Origin: Henckelia pumila
Lineage: Eukaryota > Streptophyta > Magnoliopsida > Lamiales > Gesneriaceae
Length of the DNA: 64,000 nucleotides
Direction: 5' to 3'
Assembly (NCBI RefSeq): GCF_033568475.1
Contig: NC_133121.1
Location: 2,418,001-2,482,000, forward strand
The translations under genes were made by a program, and so were the position numbers. The notes under the pieces were generated by a model, which ran no database searches, was not told where the DNA came from, and saw only the letters and a list, made by a program, of their open reading frames with translations. The stretch's first letter is position 1, and every line of letters starts with the position of its first letter. Of this stretch, positions 34,849 to 46,004 are shown piece by piece.

Positions 34849-35118
34849 TACATTGAAAAGATCAAAGAGAGTGACCAGTTCAACATCCATGAATGCAGTA
34901 TCGAACCGAGACAAATCATCGTCAACAGTGGCTTTCCGGTGTGTCATTCAATAATCAATCATTTGTTCAAGATCTCGGACGTAAATGACAATCGTAAATC
35001 CTAAACGGGAGTTACCAATGATACGCTTCATAGTTGACTATTCCTCAAGCATCGGTCTCGGAACAAAAGATCTAACCACAACGGAGTACTCCACCTCAAA
35101 GAACAAAATGTCTGGCAT
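34849..35118 (-). pseudogene. SKP1-like A3'
   Basis: Duplicate of A3. Confidence 0.7.
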
Positions 35119-35584
35119 AGATTTTGGTTGCACAAACCCTAGCTAACAGGAAGGGAAAAATTGGGTGTAATTGAGGGAGGCAATTGCGGAGTCAGAATTT
35201 AAAAAGTACTCGGCCTAAAATTTTATATTTTCAAATATTTTGTTTTTTTGACTTTTGGGTCTAATTGTGTCGATGATCCTAAAAAAATCTTGAATCATTT
35301 CTTTTGAAAAATTACCCTTGTCCATGTTTATTTCACAATTTTGATTCGTGTAATTAAAATAATGTAGTCTTGTAGACATTTCACATGAGGTGGTTTAAAT
35401 CTTCAATCTATTGGACTCAAAAATTTATTTTTTGTTGGATTATTTATTAGTTTCTTCCTGCACACTCACGTTTCTACTTTTTTTTTCATCCTTTAGAGCC
35501 CAATTTCAAAATTATCTCTTCAAATATATTAATGACGATAATTTAATATTGTTTGAAACTTTTTTTTGCTTCAGATTAAATATT

Positions 35585-35722
35585 GAATTAAATTGATAAG
35601 ATTATTAGAGTGGCAAGCTTAACATCCATGAACGCAGTATCAAACCAAGACAAATCATCGTCAGTAGTGGTTTTGCAATGTGTCGTCCAATAATCGGCCA
35701 CTTTTCTCAAGATCTCGGACAT
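35585..35722 (-). pseudogene. SKP1-like B3'
   Basis: Duplicate of B3. It keeps MSEILSK where B3 reads MSLILSK. Confidence 0.6.
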
Positions 35723-36028
35723 AAAAAATCGGGATTTGGGGTGGCGGGGTGAGAGACGAGGAGTGAAAGGACAAAAAAATTGAGAATTGGGGGAGGTTGG
35801 GAGTGAGGGTTAGTTAGGGTATTTGATTTTTACGTATAAATCATAAATATTATTGAAATTATAATTAATAATTTATTATTATTATCGGGGATATCGGTAC
35901 GAGTTCGAAGATGGGGATAAACACCAACATACTCGCCCCAGAATATTTTAGGAATTTTTTAAAGTCTCCAAACCCAAACCCGTCAATGCCTCCTCGAACT
36001 CATCCCGTTTCGGGTTTCACACAAGGGT

Positions 36029-38732
36029 TGTAACACCCGAAAATTTTTATACGTAAATTCGCATGCATAATTAGGGAAAATAATTATTTAAAAATTATAT
36101 TTGGATTAAATGACATTTATATGTTATTATGTGAATTATATGCATGATTTAAATTTATTTTATCATTTAACCCGCAATTATTTATTTTTAGATTTTTGGA
36201 GTAAATAAGTTATTTGATCGCGTAGACGGGACCGTGGACGGACGAGATATCAAATTTTGAGCCAAAAATATTTTATGAGCCTTAAAAATAATATTTTATG
36301 GTATTTTGTCAAGAAAATGTTAGTATTTAATTATATATTTATTTAAGGGTTGATTTTTTAGCCAAAATAGTCCCTTTATTGAATTTTATTAAATTTTAAA
36401 ATTAGCCTATTTATTTATTTCTGGATTAAGATATTTTATTATGTTATCTAATATTTTTAAGAGTTTAGAAATCTTTTAAGTTAGCGATTATCTCCTAATT
36501 AGTTAATAAAATCCTAAGCCTACACAAAACCCACGCCCAAAATACCCTAAATCACGTTGCATTCCATCTTTTTCTCACCCTTAGCGTCGAAGTCAGTCTC
36601 CATCATTCCCCTTCATCGACGCACAACAGCCAAGCCTCCATAGTCACCGTTCGAAGCTTGAAGTTTAGTTTTCGTCGTCCCGAAGCCGTAAACGCGTATT
36701 TCTTCATCAAACAATTATCAAGGCATGTCTAAACCTTTTCTTTCTACACCATATGAGCTATTAATTCATGTGCATCAGAAACACCATGATTTATTTGTTA
36801 AAATTCAAAAAATTTGGATTATGCATGTTATACTCTCCTTGCTCACGTTTTTGGCTTGAATTGCTTGGACATGGTCACGTTTCATGGCATGGGGTCGGGC
36901 TAGCTGCTGGTTCACGGTTCAGATGGGTGTTTTAGGGTCCCTAGGCTTAGGTTGGCTCGGTGGTTAAGGCTGGTCTAGGCTGGGATCGAGGCTAACTTCA
37001 GAAAGAGATCAACAAGTCGGCAAATTCGGGATGTCCGGAAACGTGGTTCGCTTGGACTATGTATGGATCGGTTCTAATCAAGGAATGACTCGTTGGAACC
37101 ACCCAGACATGGGATACGTCTGGGAGGTAGAGCTCTGGCCAGGGGGTGGCCGGAGCCGATCGGGCAGGCCACAAGTCCGGCTGCTACACGGTCGAGACCT
37201 GCACAAAGATGTGCAAGTCACACATGGGCTACGGGTTGGGGTTTTGGGTGGGTTCCAGGTCGGGTTTGGGTCTGGGTCAGGTCTGGGTTGTCGTCGGTCG
37301 GGTCAATAGGGTCCGAGTCCGGGTTAGGTGGGTCGTGCTCGGGTATTTTAATTTTTTAAGTGTTTATGAATTTAAGTGGTTTTTGGGCTTTAATAATTAA
37401 TTCGAAAATTATTTGGGCCTCCAAATAATTTTATTTGGACTTAAATAATTTATTTAAGTTAACTCAATGATTTTATGGGTTTGGGAGCCCATGGGAATTT
37501 TTGGGCCAATTAGTGGATTTTTGGGCCAGTCTAGAGTTTTATTGGGTTTAATTAAGTTAATGGGCTTAAATATTTTATTTAGGCCCAGTTAAGTTTAATT
37601 AAGTTATTTGGGCTAAAATATGATTATTGGGTTTTATTTAAGTTTAATGGAATTAGAGTGAGTGATCAGCAGTCTGGACCAACCCATGAAAATTAACTAA
37701 GTCCGAAATATATATTTAATTATTTTTATGCATGAAGTTTATTTTAAGTATAAATATATTTATTATAAAAATTAATTAAATATATATTACGGACATATTT
37801 TTTCAATGCATGCATACATGAAATAATTTTATAATGAATGTTATGTTAAATGTTGAGCATGAAAATATTTTATGAAAATTGAAGCCACTTGCAGCATAAA
37901 GGTGGTTTACCACCGAGCACAGAGGTAGTTTACTACCGTCATAGAGATGGTTTTACCACCGAGCACAGGGTAGTTTACTACCAGCATAGAGGTGGATTTA
38001 TCCACCGCCACGTACGATGGTTCTTAGACTGATCAGTCGCTCATGATTACGAGCCACACTCATGGATATGACCTACACAGTTTTTATGATTATGACATGC
38101 TCAAATTATGTTATGTATTATATGGTATACCGCATGGATATTATGTTATGATGAAAGCTATGGCATGGAAGAATTTATGATGTGTTATTTTAATAGCATG
38201 CATGTATGTTCATGGATCATGTATATGTATTAGTATGATTATGTGATGCATTATTTTAAATCTCGTTATAAAGATTAGACATGTTGAGCCTCTAGGCTCA
38301 CTACACTTATATGGTGTAGGTGAGTATGATTATTTTTACGTAACTCCTACCGGTGGCGAGGACGTATGAGTGAGCATGACAGTGGCCCCGTGACCGTCGC
38401 ATTGAGTCTTAACATGTTAGAGTACTTAGAGAATTTATAAAACATGTTTCGTATTTTTTTCAGTTTTCCAGTGTTTGAAAGAAATAATTTTATTATGTTT
38501 CCGCATTTGAGATTTTTGGATTTTAACTTAGTTATTATTTTATTATTTTTATTTAGCACGACGTGAGATTTTCAGTGGTTTAATATTACTATTTATTTAA
38601 GCTTTTATTTTAATAATTTTATTTATTAGCGATATTTTTAATGTTTATACATATATGTATTGGCATATATGTATAATATTATTCTTAGTTATTTAAAAAA
38701 AAAATCCGCATTTATTAGTAGTAGACGTTTCA
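36029..38732 (+). repeat. Gypsy 5' LTR
   Basis: 2,704 bp, TGTAACACCC to TTTCA. It contains a row of short palindromes at 37901-38006. The GC-rich stretch at 37030-37320 is LTR sequence; the open frames in it are accidental. Confidence 0.9.
37901..38006 (+). repeat. Array of five short palindromes in the 5' LTR
   Basis: GGTGGTTTACCACC, GGTAGTTTACTACC, TGGTTTTACCA, GGTAGTTTACTACC and GGTGGATTTATCCACC begin every 21-24 bp. The spacers resemble GAGCACAG or AGCATAGA. The degenerate counterpart is at 43536-43640 in the 3' LTR. Confidence 0.85.
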
Positions 38733-38734
38733 AT

Positions 38735-38746
38735 TGGTATCAAAGC
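38735..38746 (+). other. Gypsy primer-binding site
   Basis: TGGTATCAAAGC, two bases after the 5' LTR, one mismatch from the usual initiator tRNA-Met site. Confidence 0.75.
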
Positions 38747-38935
38747 ATGGTCCTTGGAGGGTGTCCATCTGCCACGTGAAGCTCAAAAATCCTACTACCG
38801 GTCTGTAAGTTTTAATTGTTTTCTTATGATTTATAAAGAGCATATGTAATGATTTAAGATTTTCATGTTAGTAAAGTTTTAGAACTCTTAAGTTATGCAT
38901 TGCGATTTATGTAAAGAAACATATGGTGGTGCAGA

Positions 38936-39961
38936 ATACCTCCGAGACAGGTGAACAGACGCGGGGGACCTCCACCTCCGCATAACCCTCTTTTAGCATT
39001 GGAGCAGGCCAATGCAAACATGATGGCAGGGATTACTGCTCTGTTGGAGCAGCAGGCGGCGCATCCGAGGCTTTCCCATGAGGAGGACGTGGCTGAGCGG
39101 TTCTAGAAGAAGGGACCGAAGGAGTTTTTTGGCACTACCGATCCGCTAGTTGCTGAGGGATGGATTCGATCCCTGGAGACCATCTTCGATTACATGGGGA
39201 TTACTGATGCTGACCGGGTCAAGTGCGCAACCTATATGATGAAGGGAGATGCAGCTCTATGGTGGGAGGGCGCTGTCAAGGGAGTACACCTTCCTACCTT
39301 GACTTGGGCAGAGTTCAGGCGTATCTTCTATGCCAAGTATTTCACGGAGGATGTGCGCAGTCGCATGGTCCGAGAGTTTATGAGTCTCCGTAAGGGGGAC
39401 AAGTAAGTGGTGGAGTACGTGAGTCAGTTTGAGAGAGGCTGTCACTTTGTGCTCTTGATTGCAGACAGTGCACCAGAGAAGCTTAGGCAGTTCGTTGAGG
39501 GATTGCGGGCTGAAGTCAAGCATGAAGTTCGGATGATGGACGTCACTACATATGAGGTTGCAGTTAGCAAAGCTTTGCATTCTGAGGAGGGCAGAAAGGA
39601 GATTCAGAGAGAACAGCAGGGCAAGAGGCAATTTCAGCCAGGGTTTCAGAGGGCGACTTCGCAGCCTCCTGCGAAGAAGCAGTACGCAAGGCCATCTAAT
39701 GGCCCAAATCAACAGAAGCCACAGGGTCAGCAGCAACAGAGGGGCGGGGGCCCTAAGCCAGGAGGAGTTCCACTTTGCCCGAAGTGTCAGAAACCACATT
39801 CGGGTCAGTGCTTGAGTGGGTCGAATGTGTGTTTCCACTGCAAGGAGCCGGGGCACATGTCCATGAATTTCCCTAAGAAGAAGAACGCCACAGGGAGGGT
39901 GTTTGTTATGCAAGCAGAGGAGGCAGACCCAGATACTTCTTTGATCACCGGTATATCCTAA
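38936..39961 (+). pseudogene. Gypsy gag with two stops
   Basis: The frame begins at 38936 with ATA where ATG is expected (PPRQVNRRGGPPPP). It reads LLALEQANANMMAGITALLE, TAG at 39104-39106, then the gag core (FFGTTDPLVAEGWIRSLE, then CATYMMKGDAALWWEGAV and FRRIFYAKYF). TAA at 39404-39406 replaces a sense codon before VVEYVSQFERG. A Q-rich linker and two Cys-rich knuckles follow. In the second (CFHCKEPGHMSMN) the final Cys is Phe. The frame ends at TAA after TSLITGIS, just where protease would begin. Pfam Retrotrans_gag type, non-functional as read. Confidence 0.88.
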
Positions 39962-41650
39962 CTTATTATTTTAAGAAATCTTTGGTGAATTTAAAATGTT
40001 ACTTTATAGAGGTTAGTATATATATTTTTGGGAATTAAGTCCGCATGTGTCAAATTATGCTAGTTGGGTTCACAGATATCATATTGTCATTCATTTAACT
40101 ATTAAGGTTTTTCCTTTGACGAATAAGTTATGATTTTTTTGGAGATGACACTTATACCATAAGGTTATAGTTTGATGGTTTGGGTTTTAAGTTTGTACTC
40201 TTAATTGTATGAAATATAAATTGATTATAAATATGTTTTGTATTAGGTTCTTGAATTTTTTAGAATAAGAATAATCATGGAGTTAGTCTGATAAAGAATT
40301 GGATAATCTTTTATAATACTTAAGGGTTCGCATGGTTGGTGTTACCAAGTAAGCTGTATTGAGTTTGACGTTCAAGTCACTACGTTTAAATAAATAGATT
40401 TGGGAACTTATCAGCTTGACTTATAGATGTTGTGATGACTGGATGATGAAGGTGTAAATTTTTATAGGCTTGTGTAATTGGTCAGGTGTGATATAATACA
40501 ATTGTTATAAATTTTGGTTTCGATTTCAAGTATAATATAAGCTTTAGATATGGCCTAAGAGTTGATGATATATATATATATATATATATAAATTTTTGGA
40601 GTGAGTTCTTTTGTTAAGAGTTGAGTCGTTTGAGAATTTGGGTTGTTGGTTTTACGCACGTATGAGTATTTGAAGAACTTGAAATAATCACGAGTCAGCG
40701 TAATGACTTGATATTATAACTGTTATCTCGATACTTTTGTTTTACGTTGGGGTTAATTGTATATAAGTATTTTTATTGATGTTCTTTCAATACCCTTGGG
40801 TGGTATAAATTTGAATTACGGGGTCATGTTATAGGAGTGTCTCCACCAATATTTTTGTGATGCATGAGCAAAAAGGTACTAGTTGTGTTTTGACTGTACA
40901 TGGGATCAACATGTATTACTTGTGTTGTACATGACGTTTGACACTAAATTCACTTTTTGGGTTTCATGGATTTATAGCACTCGAGATTTAAGACTTTAAA
41001 GTGTTCAATAGATGGAGGTGTAGTGGTAAATGGATAATTCGAAGAAAATTGCGATGAATGGTAGATGTTCGACTCAAAGATGTTTAACTTGTCATAGAAG
41101 GCTAGTGTGTGGATAAGCTTTACAAGTTGAATTTATTGGAGTTGATATTGTAATCCTATGTTTTAATAAATAAATTTGGGAACAAAAGTGCGGCTCACGA
41201 ATGTTGGGGGATTGATGAGTAGAGTGTATAAGCATATGAAATCATTCAAGTTTTGGCATAGTGCGATTGTTGTGTTTATGAAGATGAATAGTAGAGTAAT
41301 ATTTGAGTTTTACGTATAAGTTGAGGTAAGTATGTGGGTGTACTTTCATTATAGTACTAAGATTTGTATAAAATGTCAGATTTTGTTTACAGTGGAATAT
41401 AAGTAAATTGTAATGATTTTCTTTACGAGGTGTTTCAGCAGCAAAAGTTTATAAATATAGGTTTGATGGAGATAAAGAGGACATCTAGGAAGGATAAAAT
41501 ATTTTGTTTATCAGAGTGCGCAGCAGAAGCATGACGTTTAGGATACTGAAACTTGGGAACTAGATAGGTAATCGTGGATTTAGTAAATTGGATTTTTGAG
41601 AGATTCCGTTATTACATTTTGATCAGTCGAATTTCGAGGACGAAATTAAA
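39962..41650 (+). other. Non-coding filler in place of pol
   Basis: No protease, reverse transcriptase, RNase H or integrase motif is visible in any frame. Only the last codons before the polypurine tract (FEDEIKFKGG-like, near 41630) look like the usual end of a gypsy polyprotein. A short (TA)n lies at 40570-40590. Confidence 0.7.
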
Positions 41651-41666
41651 TTTAAGGGGGGGAGAA
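41651..41666 (+). other. Polypurine tract
   Basis: TTAAGGGGGGGAGAAT lies next to the 3' LTR. Confidence 0.85.
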
Positions 41667-41667
41667 T

Positions 41668-44367
41668 TGTAACACCCGGAAATTTTTATACGTAAATTCG
41701 CATGCATAATTAGGAAAAATAATTATTTAAAATTTATATTTGGGTTAAATGACATTTATGTGTTATTATGTGAATTATATGCATGATTTAAATTTATTTT
41801 AGCATTTAACCCGCAATTATTGTATTTTTAGATTTTTGGAGTAAATAAGTTATTTGATCGCGTAGACGGGACCGTGGACGGACGGGATATCAAATTTTGA
41901 GCCAAAAATATTTTATGAGATTTTATTAGCCTTAAAAATAATATTTTATGGTATTTTGTCAAGAAAATGTTAGTATTTAATTATATATTTATTTAAGGGT
42001 TGATTTTTTAGCCAAAATAGTCCATTTATTGACTTTTATTAATTTTTAAAATTAGCCTATTTATTTATTTCGGGATTTAGATATTTTACTATGTTTTATA
42101 AAAATTTTAAGAGTTTAGAAATCTTTTAAGTTAGCGATTATCTCCTAATTAGTTAATAAAATTCTAAGCCTACCCAAAACCCACGCCCAAAATCCCCTAA
42201 ATCACGTTGCATTCCATCTTTTTCTCACCCTTAGCGCCGAAGTCAGTCTCCATCATTCTCCTTCATCGACGCACAACAGCCAAGCCTCCATAGTCACCGT
42301 TCGAAGCTTCAAGTTTAGTTTTCGTCATCCCGGAGCCGTAAACGCATATTTCTTCATCAAACAATTATCAAGGCATGTCTAAACCTTTTCTTTCTACACC
42401 ATATAAGCTATTAATTCATGTGCATCAGAAACACCATGATTTATTTGTTAAAATTCGAAAATTTTGGATTATGCATGTTATACTCTCCTTGCTCACGTTT
42501 TTGGCTTGAATTGCTTGGACATGGTCACGTTTCATGGCATGGGGTCGGGGTAGCTGCTGGTTCACGGTTCAGAGGGGTGGGTGTTTTAGGGTCCCTAGGC
42601 TTAGGTTGGCTCGGTGGTTAAGGCTGGTCTAGGCTGGGATCGAGGCTAACTTCAGAAAGTGATCAACAAGTCGGCAAATTCGGGATGTTCGGAAATATGG
42701 TTCGCTAGGACTATGTAGGGATTGGTTCTAATCGAGGAATGACTCGTTGGAACCGCCCAGATGTGGGCTACGTCTGGGCGGTAGAGCTCCGGCCAGGGGG
42801 TGGCTGGAGCCGGCCGGCAGCAGGCCACAAGGCCGGCTGCTACACGGCCGAGACCTGCACAAAGATGTGCAAGTCACGCATGGGCTACGGGTTGGGGTTT
42901 TGGGTGGGTTCCGGGTCGGGTTGGGGTCTAGGTCGGGTTTGGGTTGTCGTGGGTCGGGTCAGTAGGGTTCGAGTCCGGGTTAGGTTGGTCGGGCTCGGGT
43001 ATTTTAATTTTTTAAGTTTTTACGAATTTAAGTGGTTTTTGGGATTTAATAATTAATTCGAAAATTATTTGGGCCTCCAAATAATTTTATTTGGACTTAA
43101 ATAATTTATTTAAGTTAGCCCAATGATTTTTATGGGTTTGGAAGCCCATGGGAATTTTTGGGCCAGTCTAGAGTTTTATTGAGTTTAATTAAGTTAATGG
43201 GCTTAAATATTTTAATTAGGCCCAGTTAAGTTTAATTAAGTTATTTGCGAGAAAATATGATTATTGGGTTTTATTTAAGTTTAATGGGATTAGATTGAGT
43301 GATCAGCAGTCTGGACCAACCCATAAAAATTAACTAAGTCCGAAATATATATTTAATTATTTTTATGCATGAAGTTTATTTTAAGTATAAATATATTTAT
43401 TATGAAAATTAATTAAATATATATTACGGACATATTTTCAGTGCCTTCATACATGAAATAATTTTATAATGAATGTCATGTTAAATGTTGAGCATGAAAA
43501 TATTTTATGAAAATTGAAGCCACTTGCAGCATAGAGGTGGTTTACCACCGAGCACAGAGGTAGTTGACTATCGTCATAGAGGTGGTTTTACCACCAAGCA
43601 CAGGGTAGTTTACTACCAGCATAGAGGTGAATTTATCTACCGCCACATACGATGGTTCTTAGACTGATCAGTCGCTCATGATTACGAGCCACACTCATGG
43701 ATATGACCTACACAGTTTTTATGATTATGACATGCTCAAATTATGTTATGTATTATATGGTATACCGCATGGATATTATGTTATGATGAAAGCTATGACA
43801 TGGAAGAATTTATGATGTGTTATTTTAATAGCATGCATGCATGTTCATGGATCATGTATATTTATTAGTATGATTATGTGATGCATTATTTTAAACCTCG
43901 TTATAAAGAATTAGACATGTTGAGCCTCTAGGCTCACTACGCTAATATGGTGCAGGTGAGTATGATGATTTCTACGTAACTCCTACCGGTGGCGAGGACG
44001 TAAGAGTGAGCATGACAGTGGCCCCGTGACCGTCGCATTATGTCTTAGCATGTTAGAGTACTTAGAGAATTTATAAAACATGTTTCGTATTTTTTTTCAG
44101 TTTTCCAGTGTTTGAGAGAAATAATTTTATTATGTTTCCGCATTTGAGATTTTTGGATTTTAACTTAGTTATTATTTTATTATTTTTATTTAGCACGACG
44201 TGAGATTTTCAGTGGTTTAATATTACTATTTATTTAAGCTTTTATTTTAAGAATTTTATTTATTAGCGGTATTTTTAATGTTTATACATATATGTATGAG
44301 CATATATGTATAATATTATTCTTAGTTATTTAAAAAAAATCCGCATTTATTAGTAGTAGACGTTTTA
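41668..44367 (+). repeat. Gypsy 3' LTR
   Basis: 2,700 bp, starting TGTAACACCC and ending TTTTA, where the 5' LTR ends TTTCA. The terminal CA is mutated. Confidence 0.9.
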
Positions 44368-44503
44368 AGGATACTCGAACCCACGGAGAAAATTGTCATC
44401 CCTATGCCAGATTACAAATTTTATAAACCAAAAAATATCATATGATAAAATATTATACAAACAGTGGAAAATTAGCCAAAATTGGATCTAAGAATGATAG
44501 AAA

Positions 44504-44772
44504 TTACATTGACAAGATCAAAGAGAGTGATCAGTTCAACATACATGAACGCAGTATCGAACAGAGACAAATCACCGTCAACAGTGGCTTTTCGGTGTGT
44601 CATCTAATAATCAGTCATTTGCTCAAGATCTTGGACGTAAATGGAAAGCGTAAATTCTGACCGGGAGTTACCATGATACGCTTAATAGTTGGCAATTCTC
44701 AATAATAGACCTCGGAACCAAGGACCTAACCCCATCGTAGCACTCCACCTCGAAGAACAAAATGTCTGGAAT
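44504..44772 (-). pseudogene. SKP1-like A4
   Basis: The start is ATT, then PDILFFEVECYDGVRSLVPR. The frame is lost after that, but it has the same GCAAATGACTGATT deletion as A1-A3 and TFDLVN-type second-half residues. Confidence 0.65.
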
Positions 44773-45299
44773 CGATTTTGGCTGCACGAACCCGAGCTTT
44801 TAGGAAGGAGGAAATTGGGTGTAATTCATGGAGGCAACAACGGAGTGAGGATTTAAAAAGTACTGTGCCTAAAATTTTATAATTTCGAATATTTTATTTT
44901 TTTGACTTTTAGGTATAATTGTGTCGATGCTCCTAAAAAAAATCTTGAATCATTTCTCTCCAAAAATTACCTTTGTCCATGTTTATTTAACAATTTTGAT
45001 TCGTGTAATTAAAATAATGTAGTCTTGTAGACTTTTCACATGAGGTGGTTTAAATCTTCTATCTATTAGGCTCAAAAATATATATTTTTTTGGATTATAT
45101 ACTAGTATCTTCCTGCACACTCACGTTTCTACTTTTTTGTCATCATTCAGAGCCCAATTTTAAAATCATTTTTTTATATAAATTTAATTCTTCAATATCA
45201 TTCATCCAACAACTTTCAGAGATTATTTCATGTCATTGATGTCAAATATAGTAATGACGGTAATTTAATATTGTTTAAAACTCTTTTTCGCTGCAGATT

Positions 45300-45444
45300 A
45301 AATATTGAATTACATTGAAAAGATTAAATAGTGTTGCAAGTTCAACACCCACGAAATCAGGTCGAACCGAGATAAATTTTCGTCAGCAGTGACTTTGCAA
45401 TGTGTCATCCAATAATCGGTCACTCTGCTCAAGATCTCGAACAT
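45300..45444 (-). pseudogene. SKP1-like B5
   Basis: It reads MFEILSRVTDYWMTHCKVTA and DENLSRFD, then frameshifts. It is the copy nearest TIC21. Confidence 0.6.
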
Positions 45445-45560
45445 AAAGAATCGGGATTTGGGGATGGCGGTGAGAGACGAAGAGTGAAAGGACAAAAAGA
45501 ATTGAGAATTGGGGGAGGTTGGAGTGAGGGTTTGTGTATTAGATTTTCACTTGTAAATCA

Positions 45561-46004
45561 TAAACATTATTGAAATTATTATTATTATTAATGGTAGCCC
45601 ATAGTTTAGCAAAATTTGTTTTGTTTCATACTTCATCATGTCTTGAGTTAAAGATTTTTACTCATTTTGATTGATGGGCATAACTTCTTTTGATTTGTCA
45701 CATTAATTGATTGTTCTCTTTCCAAAAAAATAAAGGTTTTTAATCTTAAAACACTCTTACTTTAAGTTCAAATTTTTTACCCATAGTGATTGATGATGTA
45801 ACGTCTTTTGATTTATCACATTAATGGATTGTTCTGTTTTAAAAAAAAAAGTTTTCTAATCTAAAACTCTCAATATTAAACTAAAATATTCCTCACCTTA
45901 TCAAATATAAATTTGGAAAACAAATCGAAAAAGGGCATTTTTGGTCGTCTTTCGAAGAGTTTCTGGAACTGAGCTCCGCGCTGCTGGTTGTATAATTCAG
46001 AGCT
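45561..46004. repeat. TIC21 upstream region with a diverged tandem duplication
   Basis: Two diverged copies of about 120 bp at about 45645-45765 and 45766-45885 share TTTTGATT-TCACATTAAT-GATTGTTCT. The sequence from about 45900 to 46004 is the likely proximal promoter and 5' UTR. Confidence 0.6.

Larger units (their letters stand above)
32352..36445. repeat. Segmental duplication, right copy
   Basis: Partner of 25872-29965 (offset 6,480). Its right edge lies inside the 5' LTR of the intact gypsy element. Confidence 0.92.
36029..44367 (+). mobile_element. Ty3/gypsy-type LTR element with gag only
   Basis: 8.3 kb. LTRs lie at 36029-38732 and 41668-44367. The target duplication is AGGGT (36024-36028) against AGGAT (44368-44372), and the SKP1-array spacer reads continuously across it. 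A primer-binding site follows LTR 1 and a polypurine tract precedes LTR 2. The only coding part is gag (38936-39961). Protease, reverse transcriptase, RNase H and integrase are absent, replaced by about 1.65 kb of AT-rich DNA. The LTRs differ by substitutions and small indels, so the element is older than the 6.5-kb duplication. It fits the class of gag-only non-autonomous elements (TR-GAG). Confidence 0.88.
25640..45560 (-). repeat. Tandem array of SKP1-like fragments (interrupted)
   Basis: Units of about 1.1-1.4 kb repeat along the - strand. Each contains a GGGGATATCGG-type spacer block of about 200 bp, a type A fragment (N-terminal half of SKP1 plus a frameshifted second half) and a type B fragment that starts at the second half (MSEILSKVADY). 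Seven A and eight B copies are readable, counting the duplicated block. The array is broken by a kinase-like remnant (31254-31677) and a gypsy element (36029-44367). The SKP1 identity rests on the order SDG, then LEESPTIKHIM, then SEILSKV-DY, then DDLSRFD-AFV-VELATLFDLVN, matching the SKP1 BTB fold. I found no SKP1 C-terminal F-box-binding region. Confidence 0.75.

Noticed and set aside
37031-37400. Several open frames rich in G, R and V in the gypsy LTR
   Set aside because: They overlap in three frames within a GC-rich LTR stretch, recur in the 3' LTR with different breaks, and match no family.
37901-38006. CRISPR-like spaced repeats
   Set aside because: Plant nuclear LTR sequence; the units are short palindromes with similar, not unique, spacers.
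39257-39913. A 218-residue - strand open frame
   Set aside because: It is the antisense shadow of the gag coding region.
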